Below the pieces are notes generated by a model. The model searched no databases. It was not told the origin of the DNA and worked only from the letters and a program-made list of their open reading frames with translations. A program made the translations under genes and the position numbers. Below are positions 28,395-37,251 of a stretch of 64,000 nt of DNA, piece after piece. The DNA lies in the NCBI RefSeq assembly GCF_003576455.2, contig NZ_CP032869.1:1550001-1614000 (forward strand), given 5' to 3'. The stretch's first letter is position 1. Every line of letters starts with the position of its first letter. This DNA is from Mucilaginibacter celer (GTDB lineage Bacteria > Bacteroidota > Bacteroidia > Sphingobacteriales > Sphingobacteriaceae).

Positions 28395-28736
28395 AATACA
28401 GGGTTTTGTTTTAATCAAATCAAGTTTATAAAAGTAGCCCTCATGTACTGATAATTATGGGTGATTATTTGCAGGTGTTAACCGGATTTTAACCCGTTTT
28501 TAACTAAAACACTAATTTATGGGTATTAAAATGATTTTAAGGTTATTTATTTAGATCAGGTTAATGTTTAAAATTATTGTAAAAGTCACAATTAAATAAC
28601 GTTATTGTAACAACAATGTTAATATACGGGTAGTATTGGCAAAATTCATAAAAAAATAAAGGCAGGGCTAAAGATAGTTTTACATATCTGAAAATCAGAT
28701 TAAAACAGACAATCATTAACCCCATCGTTTTATTTT
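28395..28736. promoter_or_regulatory. Divergent promoter region between arabinofuranosidases and SusC/SusD
   Basis: About 340 gene-free bases, strongly AT-rich, between two divergent transcription units. Promoters for both directions must lie here. I could not pick a confident -7/-33 pair; TAGTTTTAC near 28674 is a one-mismatch match to TAnnTTTG on the + strand. No obvious long palindromic operator was seen. Confidence 0.4.
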
Positions 28737-31700
28737 ATGAAGTTTAAACATTTACTCAACAAGCTCATTTTGCCCTTGTTATGTGTATTTATGTGTTTTA
28801 ATAACACTTATGCGCAAACAGTTTCGTTAAAAGGTAAAGTAACCGACGAGAAAGGCGAAGCCGTGGCTGGTGCCTCGGTTAAATTAAAAGGAACCAACAA
28901 AGGTTCGGTAACCAACGTCAGCGGCGCGTTCGAAATAAGTTACACCGGCAACGGCACTTTAGTAGTATCGGCTATAGGCTATACTACTGCCGAAGTTAAG
29001 CTTAGCGGGCAAACCACTATCAACATAACTATTAACAGCGATAGTAAAGCCCTGAACGAGGTGGTTGTAACCGCCCTGGGCATCAAACGCGATAAACGCA
29101 TCCTGACGTACAGCACCCAGGAAATAAAAAGCGAATCGATAACCCAATCAAAAGAGCCTAATATCGCAAACGCTATCGCTGGTAAGGTATCCGGTGTGCA
29201 GGTAACCAGCTCATCAGGTACGCCGGGTAGCTCGGCCCGGATCCAAATCAGGGGGAACACCTCTTTTTATGGTACCAACGAACCCTTAATGGTAATTGAC
29301 GGTGTACCGGTTGATAACTCGGAAACAGGTAACCTCAACTCCGGCCCCGGCACCAACCGTATTGCCGATATCGATCCATCCATCATTGCAAGCATCAACG
29401 TGTTAAAAGGCGCGGCATCAACAGCACTTTATGGTTCGAAAGGTGCCAACGGCGTGGTAATGATCACCACAAAAAACGGCGCGCTTAATAAAAAACCATT
29501 GATCACTTTCACCTCCGACTTTTCGTTCGAAAACCCTTTGCTTCCGCAAATTCAGAACAAATACTCGCAAGGTACCAATGGCATTTATTACAACGGCGAA
29601 ACCCAGAAAACCAGCACCTCATGGGGTGCACGTATGGATACGCTAAAAATAAACGGGCAGCCGGCAAAGGTTTATAACCAGTCTGATCTGTTTTTTAAAA
29701 CCGGTCACACTTACAATAATACAGTCAATATAGGCGGCGGTAATAACAGTTCAACTTATTTGGTATCGTACTCAAACTTTAACCAGCAGGGTACGGTGCC
29801 AACCACCAAATTTTTGCGCAATACTTTCTTTGCCAAATACAGTACGCATATTTTAGATAACCTGAATACCACTTTTCAGCTAAATTATTCAAACTCTCAA
29901 AACGACAGGCTACCCGAAGGCTATGCTTTGGAAAGCCCGGTATGGACAATCTTCACCGCACCGGTATCTTATAACCTGCAACCGTCAACAAACGCCGATG
30001 GCACGCAGCGCCTGTACCGTTTTTCGCGTAACAACCCTTATTGGGTGTTGGATAATATCAAAAACCACTCGGGCGTAAACCGCTTCCTGCCGACATTTAC
30101 GGCCGACTATAAGCCATTACCATGGTTAACAATAACCGAGCGTTTTGGTGCCGATATTTATACCGAGATGGATCGTTATCACGAATCAACCCAATCGGTA
30201 TCAAACCCTAACGGCCGTTTGGTTGATCAAAACACCAACTATCGCCAACTCAATAACGATTTAATAGTTAGCGCCAACAAGCAGTTTGGTGATTTTAATG
30301 TTGATTTGGTGCTGGGCAACAACATCCTTTCAAGCTATTCTGAAAACACCTATGCCAACGGGGTTGGTTTAACAGTACCTGGGCTTTATAATATGTCGTC
30401 GGCATCAACGGTTACTTATAAAGAAAACTCGTACCTATCACGCAAAGTAGGCTTTTACCTGCAATCAAATATCGAATACAAACGCTTCCTGATATTGTCA
30501 TTAACCGGCAGGTATGATGGCAACTCGGTACTATCAACCGAGCATAATTTTTACCCTTATGGCTCGGCCGCAACCAGCTTTATATTTTCGGAGTTTTTTA
30601 GCCCCGAGTTTTCAAAAATCATGAACCTGGGTAAGGTACGGGTATCGTACGGTACGGTTGGTAATGATGGCGGAATTGGCCCTTATGGTTTGCTAACCTC
30701 TTATAATATCGCAACCATCCGCAACCTTACCTTCCCTTATGCCGGGCAGGCCGGCTTCCTGATCAGCGATATATACGGTAACCCAAAGCTGAAAAACGAG
30801 CGTATCAACGAGTTTGAGACAGGTTTTGAAGCCGGGTTCTTCAATAATCGAATCAGTTTGGAGGCATCTTTCTACAGCAAAAAAACTATCGACGGTATTA
30901 TCCCTTCGGTAGCTATAGCGCCATCAACAGGCTACGCTTATACCAGCGTTAACTCGGCAATAATGCGTAACCGTGGCATCGAGATTTTATTGAACGTAAA
31001 CCCGGTAAAAACCCGCGATTTTAACTGGGACCTCACCTTCAACTTTACCCGCAACCGCAACAAGGTATTATACATTTACCAGGATCAGCAGCAACTGGGT
31101 AATGGTTTTAATTTTATTACCGTTGGCCAGCCTTATGGCGTAATATATGGTACCCGCTACGCACGTAACGCCGCAGGCAAAATACTTACCGGCGATGATG
31201 GCCTGCCTTTTGCCGATGACAACCAGGGTATAATTGGCAACATTAACCCTAAATGGTTAGGTGGCATCAACAACGGTTTCAGGTATAAGCAATTTAACTT
31301 CAGCTTCTTTTTTGATATTAAACACGGCGGCGATATTCAGAACAACGTTGATGGCTACGGCTACTTTTACGGAACGCCTAAAGTTACCGAAAACCGCGGC
31401 CCGCGTGTTGTTGACGGTATAAATGCCACTACCGGGCAGCCCAATACGGTATCGGTTAACGGGCAGCAATATTATCAGCGCATTAACGGTGTCCTCGAAT
31501 CGGTTATTCAGGATGGCAGCTATGTTAAATTGCGTAATGTAAGCCTGGGCTATACCTTAAAACCATCGTGGTTAGCTAAAAGCCCTTTTAAATCGGCTAC
31601 GTTTAGTGTAACCGGCCGTAACCTTTGGATCCATGCGCCACACTTTACCGGCGGCGACCCGGAAGTTAGCTCGTTCGGTGCCTCAAACGGTTCGCAGGGT

Positions 31701-31763
31701 ATTTATTCGTTCTCAACCCCAACCTCAAAATCAGTTGATTTTAGCCTGAAGGTAACCCTGTAA
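28737..31763 (+). CDS. SusC/RagA TonB-dependent receptor without STN domain
   Basis: A 1008-residue receptor. A signal peptide (NNTYAQ, cleavage near 27) leads directly into the carboxypeptidase-D regulatory-like domain (VSLKGKVTDEKGEAVAGASVKLKG). The plug follows (ALNEVVVTALGIKRDKR, IRGNTSFYGTNEPLMVIDGVPVDN, INVLKGAASTALYGSKGANGV) and then the barrel up to SVDFSLKVTL. Because it lacks the STN domain it cannot signal through a FecR protein, and no sigma/anti-sigma pair is near. Regulation probably comes from another factor, such as the AraC protein at 37252. It is followed by its SusD partner (26-base gap) and then by hydroxyproline catabolic genes, which suggests that it imports hydroxyproline-containing peptides or glycopeptides. 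That substrate is inference. Confidence 0.92.
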   Translation: MKFKHLLNKLILPLLCVFMCFNNTYAQTVSLKGKVTDEKGEAVAGASVKLKGTNKGSVTNVSGAFEISYTGNGTLVVSAIGYTTAEVKLSGQTTINITINSDSKALNEVVVTALGIKRDKRILTYSTQEIKSESITQSKEPNIANAIAGKVSGVQVTSSSGTPGSSARIQIRGNTSFYGTNEPLMVIDGVPVDNSETGNLNSGPGTNRIADIDPSIIASINVLKGAASTALYGSKGANGVVMITTKNGALNKKPLITFTSDFSFENPLLPQIQNKYSQGTNGIYYNGETQKTSTSWGARMDTLKINGQPAKVYNQSDLFFKTGHTYNNTVNIGGGNNSSTYLVSYSNFNQQGTVPTTKFLRNTFFAKYSTHILDNLNTTFQLNYSNSQNDRLPEGYALESPVWTIFTAPVSYNLQPSTNADGTQRLYRFSRNNPYWVLDNIKNHSGVNRFLPTFTADYKPLPWLTITERFGADIYTEMDRYHESTQSVSNPNGRLVDQNTNYRQLNNDLIVSANKQFGDFNVDLVLGNNILSSYSENTYANGVGLTVPGLYNMSSASTVTYKENSYLSRKVGFYLQSNIEYKRFLILSLTGRYDGNSVLSTEHNFYPYGSAATSFIFSEFFSPEFSKIMNLGKVRVSYGTVGNDGGIGPYGLLTSYNIATIRNLTFPYAGQAGFLISDIYGNPKLKNERINEFETGFEAGFFNNRISLEASFYSKKTIDGIIPSVAIAPSTGYAYTSVNSAIMRNRGIEILLNVNPVKTRDFNWDLTFNFTRNRNKVLYIYQDQQQLGNGFNFITVGQPYGVIYGTRYARNAAGKILTGDDGLPFADDNQGIIGNINPKWLGGINNGFRYKQFNFSFFFDIKHGGDIQNNVDGYGYFYGTPKVTENRGPRVVDGINATTGQPNTVSVNGQQYYQRINGVLESVIQDGSYVKLRNVSLGYTLKPSWLAKSPFKSATFSVTGRNLWIHAPHFTGGDPEVSSFGASNGSQGIYSFSTPTSKSVDFSLKVTL

Positions 31764-31789
31764 TTTTTAATCATTAACCAGAAATTAGC

Positions 31790-33187
31790 ATGAAAAATAA
31801 ATATATCGCGTTAGCTGCCTGCGCTTTAATAAGCTTTACGGGCTGCAAAAAATTTATCGACGTAAACCAGGACCCCAACAGGCCTACTGATGTTAAAGAA
31901 TCATTAATCCTTGCCCCTGTAGAGGCTGCCATTTCACAAAACATAACAGCCGCCGGTGGTGGTAACCTTGCTGTAATATTGCAACAGTACATGCAAGTAA
32001 TTGCCCTTAATCAGGTTCCGCCCAACGCGGGTACCTACCTCATGTATCACCAGGACATGGATGGCGACTGGTATAATTTTTACCCGCAGGTATTGAACAA
32101 TTTGGTTATTCTTAATAAAAAAGCCGAAGCCGATGGTAACACTAATTACGCCGCTATTGCAAAAGTACTTACTGCCTATACCCTTGGCGCAGCTACTGAT
32201 GTTTGGGGCGATGTGCCATACTCAAAAGGTTTTACAGGCATTAGTAACCTTACCCCAACCTACGATAGCCAGGAATCTGTTTATACCCAGATCCAAACGT
32301 TATTAGATGGCGCCATTGCCGATATAGCTAAAAACAGCACAGTAATACCAGCGGGTGATGATTACTATTACAGCGGCGATATGGCGAAATGGAAAAAAGC
32401 GGCTTATACCCTAAAAGCCCGCTATTACATGCACTTAACCAAAGCACCGGGCCATACTGCCGCGGCGCAGGCCCAATTAGCTTTAACCGCCCTGCAAAAC
32501 GGCATGACCAGTAATGACGATGATATGAAAATGCCTTTCAGCGGTGCAGCCGGTGCCGAAAACCCTTGGCAGCAAAACTTTTTACCGGGCTCAACTCTGG
32601 TGTTGGCTTCAACTTTTGTTGATGGTTTTAAAACCCGAAAAGATCCGCGCCTTTCAAAAATGGTAGCCCCGGCTATAGAAACCGGCTTGTATACGGGCAG
32701 GCAAATTGGAGCTGATGATATCGGCAGTTTGGAATCGTACTCGTTAGGCGGTTCGTTTTATGCCGATGCCGGTTCAAACAATTACCTGCTTAATTATTCG
32801 GAAGCGCTGTTTTTAAAAGCCGAAGCAACGCTGATCGTCTCGGGTGCTACTGTTGCTCAGCCTGTTTATGTATCGGCGGTACGCGCGCACATGTCAAAAC
32901 TTGGTATTGCAGAGGGCGATGTGGTTACTTATTTAGCTGCAAGAGGGGTACTTACCAGCGCTAATGCCGAGCAGTTGATTATCGAAGAAAAAAACATTGC
33001 CAACTTCCTGTGCATGGAGGGGTATAATGATTGGAGGAGAACGGGTTATCCGGCATTGACCAAGGTAAAAAATGCCTTGTCTGAAATCCCTCGCAGGGTA
33101 CTTTATCCCCAGTCGGAAATTGTACCTAATCCACAACCGCAGCAAAGTGCCAAGCTAACCGACAGGGTTTGGTGGGATGCACAATAA
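31790..33187 (+). CDS. SusD-like surface lipoprotein (SusD_like_2 type)
   Basis: A 465-residue lipoprotein, lipobox ending FTGC (Cys19), mature start CKKFIDVNQDPNRPTDV. That start, together with VILQQYMQ, WGDVPYSKGF and WKKAAYTLKARYYMHLTK, is typical of the SusD_like_2 (PF12771) or SusD/RagB branch. The C-terminus has the usual NYLLNYSEALFLKAEATLI and EEKNIANFLCMEGYNDWRRTGYP. It partners with the SusC encoded 26 bases upstream. The next gene (33310) has its own -7-like element, so the pair may be transcribed both with and apart from the catabolic genes. Confidence 0.9.
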   Translation: MKNKYIALAACALISFTGCKKFIDVNQDPNRPTDVKESLILAPVEAAISQNITAAGGGNLAVILQQYMQVIALNQVPPNAGTYLMYHQDMDGDWYNFYPQVLNNLVILNKKAEADGNTNYAAIAKVLTAYTLGAATDVWGDVPYSKGFTGISNLTPTYDSQESVYTQIQTLLDGAIADIAKNSTVIPAGDDYYYSGDMAKWKKAAYTLKARYYMHLTKAPGHTAAAQAQLALTALQNGMTSNDDDMKMPFSGAAGAENPWQQNFLPGSTLVLASTFVDGFKTRKDPRLSKMVAPAIETGLYTGRQIGADDIGSLESYSLGGSFYADAGSNNYLLNYSEALFLKAEATLIVSGATVAQPVYVSAVRAHMSKLGIAEGDVVTYLAARGVLTSANAEQLIIEEKNIANFLCMEGYNDWRRTGYPALTKVKNALSEIPRRVLYPQSEIVPNPQPQQSAKLTDRVWWDAQ

Positions 33188-33285
33188 GCATTATTTAGCA
33201 GGCATTGACCGTACAAATAATATTATTGGTTAAAATACGGTTAGTGTCTGCTAATTTGTTAAATAAACCCTATTTAGTAGTATTT

Positions 33286-33293
33286 TAGTTTTG
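33286..33293 (+). promoter_or_regulatory. -7-like box before the deaminase gene
   Basis: TAGTTTTG matches the Bacteroidota -7 consensus TAnnTTTG exactly and lies 16 bases before the ATG at 33310. The best upstream TTTG (33255-33258) is 27 bases away, longer than usual, so this is only a moderate candidate. Confidence 0.35.
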
Positions 33294-33309
33294 TGAAAAA
33301 TATTTAAGA

Positions 33310-34248
33310 ATGATAACTTTTGATTGGAAAGGTGTACTCCCTGCAGTAACTACAAAATTTACAGATAACGACGAGCTTGATTTTGACGCGTTTGATATTA
33401 ACCTGAAAGCCCAACTTGAAGCCGGTGTTGACGGCTTTATTTTAGGCGGATCATTAGGCGAAGCCAGTGTATTGGACGAGCAGGAAAAATACGATCTGCT
33501 TGCCCACACCGTAGCATTTGTTGAAGGCAAAGTGCCGGTAATTTTGAACATTGCCGAGCAAACTACCAAAGCCGCCGTAAGGTGCGCGCAAAAAGCGTTG
33601 GAATTAGGCGCATCTGGCCTGATGCTGTTGCCGCCAATGCGTTACAAAAGCGATGAGCGGGAAACTATCGCTTACTTTGCCGCGGTTGCCGAAAGCACCC
33701 CGCTGCCTATTATGATATACAACAACCCGGTTGATTACAAAGTTGAGGTTACCCTTGACATGTTTGAGCAACTGGCTGCTTACAGCAATATCCAGGCGGT
33801 AAAAGAATCAACCCGCGATGTATCAAACGTTACCCGTATGATCAATCGTTTTGGCGACAGGTTTAAAATTTTTACCGGCGTTGATCCTTTGGCTATGGAA
33901 AGCCTGGTAATGGGTGCCGATGGCTGGGTTGCCGGCTTGGTTGATGCCTTCCCTAAAGAAACCGTTGCTATTTACCGTTTGGTAAAAGCTAAAAGATATG
34001 ACGAGGCTTTGGCCATTTACCGTTGGTTTTTACCTGTGTTGGAGCTGGATATCCACCCGAAACTGGTACAATACATTAAACTGGCCGAAGTTGCAACAGG
34101 TATTGGTACCGAAAATGTACGCGCGCCGCGTTTGGCTTTGGTTGGCGAAGAGCGTACCAAAGTTCAGAAAGTAATTGACGATGCTTTGGCTATCCGTCCG
34201 GAATTGCCTGTTGGTAGCTGGGGTAAGGTAACTGAAGAGGTAGCATAA
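33310..34248 (+). CDS. DapA-family lyase, likely delta1-pyrroline-4-hydroxy-2-carboxylate deaminase
   Basis: A 312-residue TIM-barrel protein of the DHDPS/N-acetylneuraminate lyase superfamily. The Schiff-base lysine is Lys165 in IQAVKEST, the conserved tyrosine is Tyr137 in PIMIYNNP, and GGSLGEAS (46-53) replaces the GTTGES loop of true DHDPS. The next gene (7-base gap) is a hydroxyproline epimerase, and a D-amino-acid oxidoreductase follows. In this context the expected reaction is removal of ammonia and water from pyrroline-4-hydroxy-2-carboxylate to give alpha-ketoglutarate semialdehyde. Family alone would not settle the substrate; the gene neighbourhood does most of the work. Confidence 0.85.
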   Translation: MITFDWKGVLPAVTTKFTDNDELDFDAFDINLKAQLEAGVDGFILGGSLGEASVLDEQEKYDLLAHTVAFVEGKVPVILNIAEQTTKAAVRCAQKALELGASGLMLLPPMRYKSDERETIAYFAAVAESTPLPIMIYNNPVDYKVEVTLDMFEQLAAYSNIQAVKESTRDVSNVTRMINRFGDRFKIFTGVDPLAMESLVMGADGWVAGLVDAFPKETVAIYRLVKAKRYDEALAIYRWFLPVLELDIHPKLVQYIKLAEVATGIGTENVRAPRLALVGEERTKVQKVIDDALAIRPELPVGSWGKVTEEVA

Positions 34249-34255
34249 GCAAACC

Positions 34256-35257
34256 ATGGCAAGTAAAACTTTTTTTTGTGTAGATGCGCATACCTGCGGT
34301 AACCCGGTAAGGCTGGTAGCAGGCGGCGGTCCGCAATTGGTGGGCGATAACATGAGCCAGAAACGTCAGCACTTTTTAAAAGAGTACGACTGGATCCGCA
34401 CCGGCCTGATGTTTGAGCCACGGGGCCATGATATGATGTCGGGCAGTATTTTGTACCCGCCTCATGATCCGGCAAATGATGTAGCTGTGTTGTTTATCGA
34501 AACCAGCGGTTGTTTGCCTATGTGCGGTCACGGCACTATCGGTACCATCACTATCGCTATTGAAGAAGGGCTGATCCAACCCAAAGTGCCTGGCATTGTC
34601 AGGATGGAAGCACCTGCAGGCCTGGTATTGATAGAATACAAGCAGGAAGGCAAAAAGGTAACTTCGGTAAAACTAAGAAATGTACCTGCATATCTTGCCG
34701 CTACCAACCTTGAAGTTGAATGCCCTGATCTGGGTACGCTGACTATCGATGTATCATACGGTGGTAACTACTACGCCATTGTTGATCCGCAGGCTAATTT
34801 TGAAGGTATTGAAAAATACACCGCCGGGCAGTTAGTGGCCTGGAGCCAGGTATTGCGTAAACGCATCAACGAAAAGTACCAGTTTGTGCACCCGCTTGAT
34901 CCTACTATCAACACCTGTACACATATCCTTTGGGCTGGCGCAACGCTATCTGATGATGCCACAGCCCGCAACGCCGTATTTTATGGAGATAAGGCTATCG
35001 ACCGTTCACCTTGCGGGACCGGCACATCGGCCCGTATGGCGCAATGGTTTGCCAAAGGCAGGCTGAAAGTTGGTGAGCCTTTCATTCACGAAAGCATCAT
35101 CGGCAGCAAGTTTATTGGCAAGGTTGAAGATGTGGTAAAGATCAATGATATTGATGCCATTGTACCAAGCGTTGAAGGCTGGGCCCGGGTTTACGGCTAC
35201 AACAACATCAAAATTGATGATGACGATCCGTACGCGCATGGGTTCCAGGTGATATAG
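34256..35257 (+). CDS. 4-hydroxyproline 2-epimerase (proline racemase family)
   Basis: A 333-residue proline racemase-superfamily protein. Both catalytic cysteines are present: Cys90 in LPMCGHGTIG and Cys253 in RSPCGTGTSARMA. This excludes the trans-3-hydroxyproline dehydratase branch, in which the second cysteine is replaced. It interconverts trans-4-hydroxy-L-proline and cis-4-hydroxy-D-proline in the cytoplasm, the first step of the pathway. It is 7 bases downstream of the deaminase gene. The next pathway gene is separated by 513 bases of repeat-rich DNA. Confidence 0.9.
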   Translation: MASKTFFCVDAHTCGNPVRLVAGGGPQLVGDNMSQKRQHFLKEYDWIRTGLMFEPRGHDMMSGSILYPPHDPANDVAVLFIETSGCLPMCGHGTIGTITIAIEEGLIQPKVPGIVRMEAPAGLVLIEYKQEGKKVTSVKLRNVPAYLAATNLEVECPDLGTLTIDVSYGGNYYAIVDPQANFEGIEKYTAGQLVAWSQVLRKRINEKYQFVHPLDPTINTCTHILWAGATLSDDATARNAVFYGDKAIDRSPCGTGTSARMAQWFAKGRLKVGEPFIHESIIGSKFIGKVEDVVKINDIDAIVPSVEGWARVYGYNNIKIDDDDPYAHGFQVI

Positions 35258-35290
35258 TACTGTTTCTAAAAATAGAAGCGAATATCCCAA

Positions 35291-35376
35291 CACGTCATTG
35301 CGAGGTACGAAGCAATCCCCGATTAGCAGGTCCGCCCTGTATAGTTCGCGATTGCTTCGTACCTCGCAATGACGTG
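35291..35376. repeat. Dispersed REP-like palindrome, intact copy
   Basis: Perfect 27-bp arms: the left starts CACGTCATTGCGAGG (35291-35317) and the right ends CCTCGCAATGACGTG (35350-35376). The 32-base centre includes GCAGGTCCGCCCTGTATAG, shared with the degenerate copy at 13651-13720. This type of GTCATTGCGAGG element is common between genes in Bacteroidota genomes. Confidence 0.85.
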
Positions 35377-35633
35377 ATAGGTAAAACGAAGCGTAATGGG
35401 AGTGGAAAAGCGCGGCTGTTAAAAAGCGCGGTGGCCTGACAGAAAAGCGGGCCGGGAGTCTGGCCTGCGGGTGGAAGCTTTTTTCTGTCTTGGGTTTTTG
35501 GTTACTTTTGGGCCAAGCCAAAAGTAACAGCCTCCGCGGCAAATGAGCGGCCAATGTTTGTTAAATAGCAAATAGCTGTTGCTAAGCTAAATGGCAGCAT
35601 GCTAAGTCCGGCACATCATACTATATCCAATTT

Positions 35634-35676
35634 ATTAAGTATGCCTGTAGTTACAAACTACAGGCATACTTAATTC
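35634..35676. repeat. Long perfect hairpin
   Basis: The arms beginning TTAAGTATGCCTGTAGTT and ending AACTACAGGCATACTTAA are perfect reverse complements around a 3-base ACA loop. A second hairpin (TTCGAAGTC, AAA, GACTTCGAA) begins at its right edge. Neither is followed by a T run, so they look more like a repeat element than a terminator. Confidence 0.7.
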
Positions 35677-35770
35677 GAAGTCAAAGACTTCGAACAACGT
35701 TAAATTTCAAATAATTAAAATACAAACAAGCTTTCGGCTTTCCGCCTTAAGCTTTCAGCTCAAAAAGAAA

Positions 35771-37015
35771 ATGGCAAAAGTGCTCATTATAGGCGGGGGG
35801 ATAGTTGGTTTGAGTTCCGCATATTATTTACAAAAGGCAGGGCATGAGGTTACCGTAATTGATAAAAGCGACATGAAGGATAACTGCTCGTATGGCAACG
35901 CCGGCATGATCGTTCCAAGCCATTTTATACCACTGGCTACACCCGGCATGGTTGCACAGGGTATCAGGTGGATGTTTAACAGCAAAAGCCCTTTTTATGT
36001 GCGCCCCTCGTTAAACCCGCAATTGGTTTCGTGGGGATTACAGTTTTTAAAAAAAGCCAACAATGCCCATGTTGAGCATTCGGCCACGCCCTTAACGGAA
36101 TTGTCGCTGCTTAGTAAAAAGCTTTATGAAGATCTGAGCAAAGAGCCCGGTTTTGATTTCGACCTGGTTGAAAAAGGCATCCTCATGTTTTACAAAACCG
36201 AAAAGGCACTTGAAGAAGAAGCCCACATGGCCGAAAAGGGTAGGGAACTTGGTTTGGATATGGCCGTGTTAAGTGTAGCCGAATGTAAAGCCCTGCAACC
36301 TGATCTGGAATTGGATGTTTTGGGTGCCGTACATTACCGTTGCGACGCCCATTTATCTCCCAATAAATTAATGGCTGCTTTATTGGCTTATCTCAAAAAT
36401 GCGGGTGTAAAACTGATTACTAACAAAGAGGTAACCAAAATTGAAACTGCAGGTGGCAAGGTGAGCTGCGTATTATCGCATAATGAAGAATTTACTGCCG
36501 ATGAGTATGTTATCGCCACAGGCTCATGGTCGCCGGCCGTGGGTAAATTATTGGGATTGAATATTGTGTTGATGCCGGGAAAAGGTTATTCATTTAATGT
36601 AAAAGATGAAAAGCAAACCATACAGATCCCCGCATTGCTGGCGGAGGCACGTGTAGCCATCACCCCGATGAATGGCGGTTTACGCTATGGCGGCACTATG
36701 GAGTTGGATAAGATCAACAACCGCATCAACATGAACCGTGTGAAAGGTATTGTTGAATCTGTACCGAAATATTTCCCGGATTTAAAACCTGCTGTTCCGG
36801 CCGAGAAGGAGATCTGGTTTGGTTTCAGGCCTTCGTCTGCTGATGGCTTGCCTTATATCGGTCGTAGCAGAAAATACAATAATGTTACGGTTGCAACCGG
36901 GCATGGTATGATGGGCCTGAGCCTTGGCGCTGCGACAGGTTTGTTGACCAGTGAAATTATCTCGGGCAAGCCTACAAGCATTTCTATAGATGCTTTCGCG
37001 CCGGAGAGGAAATAA
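35771..37015 (+). CDS. FAD-dependent D-amino acid oxidoreductase, likely cis-4-hydroxy-D-proline dehydrogenase/oxidase
   Basis: A 414-residue DAO-superfamily flavoprotein. The N-terminal dinucleotide motif is IIGGGIVGLSSAYYLQKAG (Gly8, Gly10, Gly13), followed by the DadA-like CSYGNAGMIVPSHFIPLATPG and later LMPGKGYSFN, GGTMELD and GFRPSSADGLPYIG. In the hydroxyproline pathway this step turns cis-4-hydroxy-D-proline into pyrroline-4-hydroxy-2-carboxylate, passing electrons to the respiratory chain or to oxygen. It lies between the epimerase and the AraC regulator and has a strong terminator 24 bases after its stop. General D-amino acid dehydrogenase (DadA) is the alternative reading; context favours D-hydroxyproline. 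Confidence 0.85.
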   Translation: MAKVLIIGGGIVGLSSAYYLQKAGHEVTVIDKSDMKDNCSYGNAGMIVPSHFIPLATPGMVAQGIRWMFNSKSPFYVRPSLNPQLVSWGLQFLKKANNAHVEHSATPLTELSLLSKKLYEDLSKEPGFDFDLVEKGILMFYKTEKALEEEAHMAEKGRELGLDMAVLSVAECKALQPDLELDVLGAVHYRCDAHLSPNKLMAALLAYLKNAGVKLITNKEVTKIETAGGKVSCVLSHNEEFTADEYVIATGSWSPAVGKLLGLNIVLMPGKGYSFNVKDEKQTIQIPALLAEARVAITPMNGGLRYGGTMELDKINNRINMNRVKGIVESVPKYFPDLKPAVPAEKEIWFGFRPSSADGLPYIGRSRKYNNVTVATGHGMMGLSLGAATGLLTSEIISGKPTSISIDAFAPERK

Positions 37016-37038
37016 GATTTTACAAATTATGTATCATT

Positions 37039-37072
37039 AGCCCGTTTGTATTTAAGCGAACGGGCTTTTTTT
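37039..37072 (+). terminator. Intrinsic terminator after the D-hydroxyproline oxidoreductase gene
   Basis: AGCCCGTT (37039-37046) and AACGGGCT (37059-37066) form an 8-bp stem around a 12-base loop, followed by seven T. It closes the transcription unit that begins before 35771. Confidence 0.85.
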
Positions 37073-37251
37073 GTTCGTCCTTATCGTGCCTCAAATTCGT
37101 ATTTACTTTATAAATAATGATCGATTAATTTTTCATTACCTAAACATACATTAATTTAGCCGATATTAACCGTATTTTACCCTGTATGATCAAAAAATTG
37201 GGAAAATGAGTTAAGTAATTGTAAATTCATGGAGGATTAAAAAACAGCAGG

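Larger units (their letters stand above)
35258..35770. other. Repeat-rich spacer inside the hydroxyproline gene set
   Basis: This 513-base gap has no gene. It contains four separate palindromes: a REP-like element (35291-35376), a hairpin with GTTACTTTTGG/CCAAAAGTAAC arms (about 35500-35530), a long perfect hairpin (35634-35676) and a 9-bp hairpin (35675-35695). An open frame on the - strand (35006-35554) is only a translation of this repeat and of the epimerase antisense. Confidence 0.7.

Noticed and set aside
33310..34248. Lysine-pathway dihydrodipicolinate synthase
   Set aside because: The GTTGES loop is replaced by GGSLGEAS, and the neighbours are hydroxyproline genes, not lysine genes.
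34256..35257. trans-3-hydroxy-L-proline dehydratase
   Set aside because: The second catalytic cysteine (Cys253 in SPCGTGTS) is present, whereas the dehydratase has lost it.
35006..35554. 182-codon open frame on the - strand
   Set aside because: It runs antisense through the epimerase gene and translates the REP-like palindrome (HCEVRSNR...), a known source of false genes in Bacteroidota.
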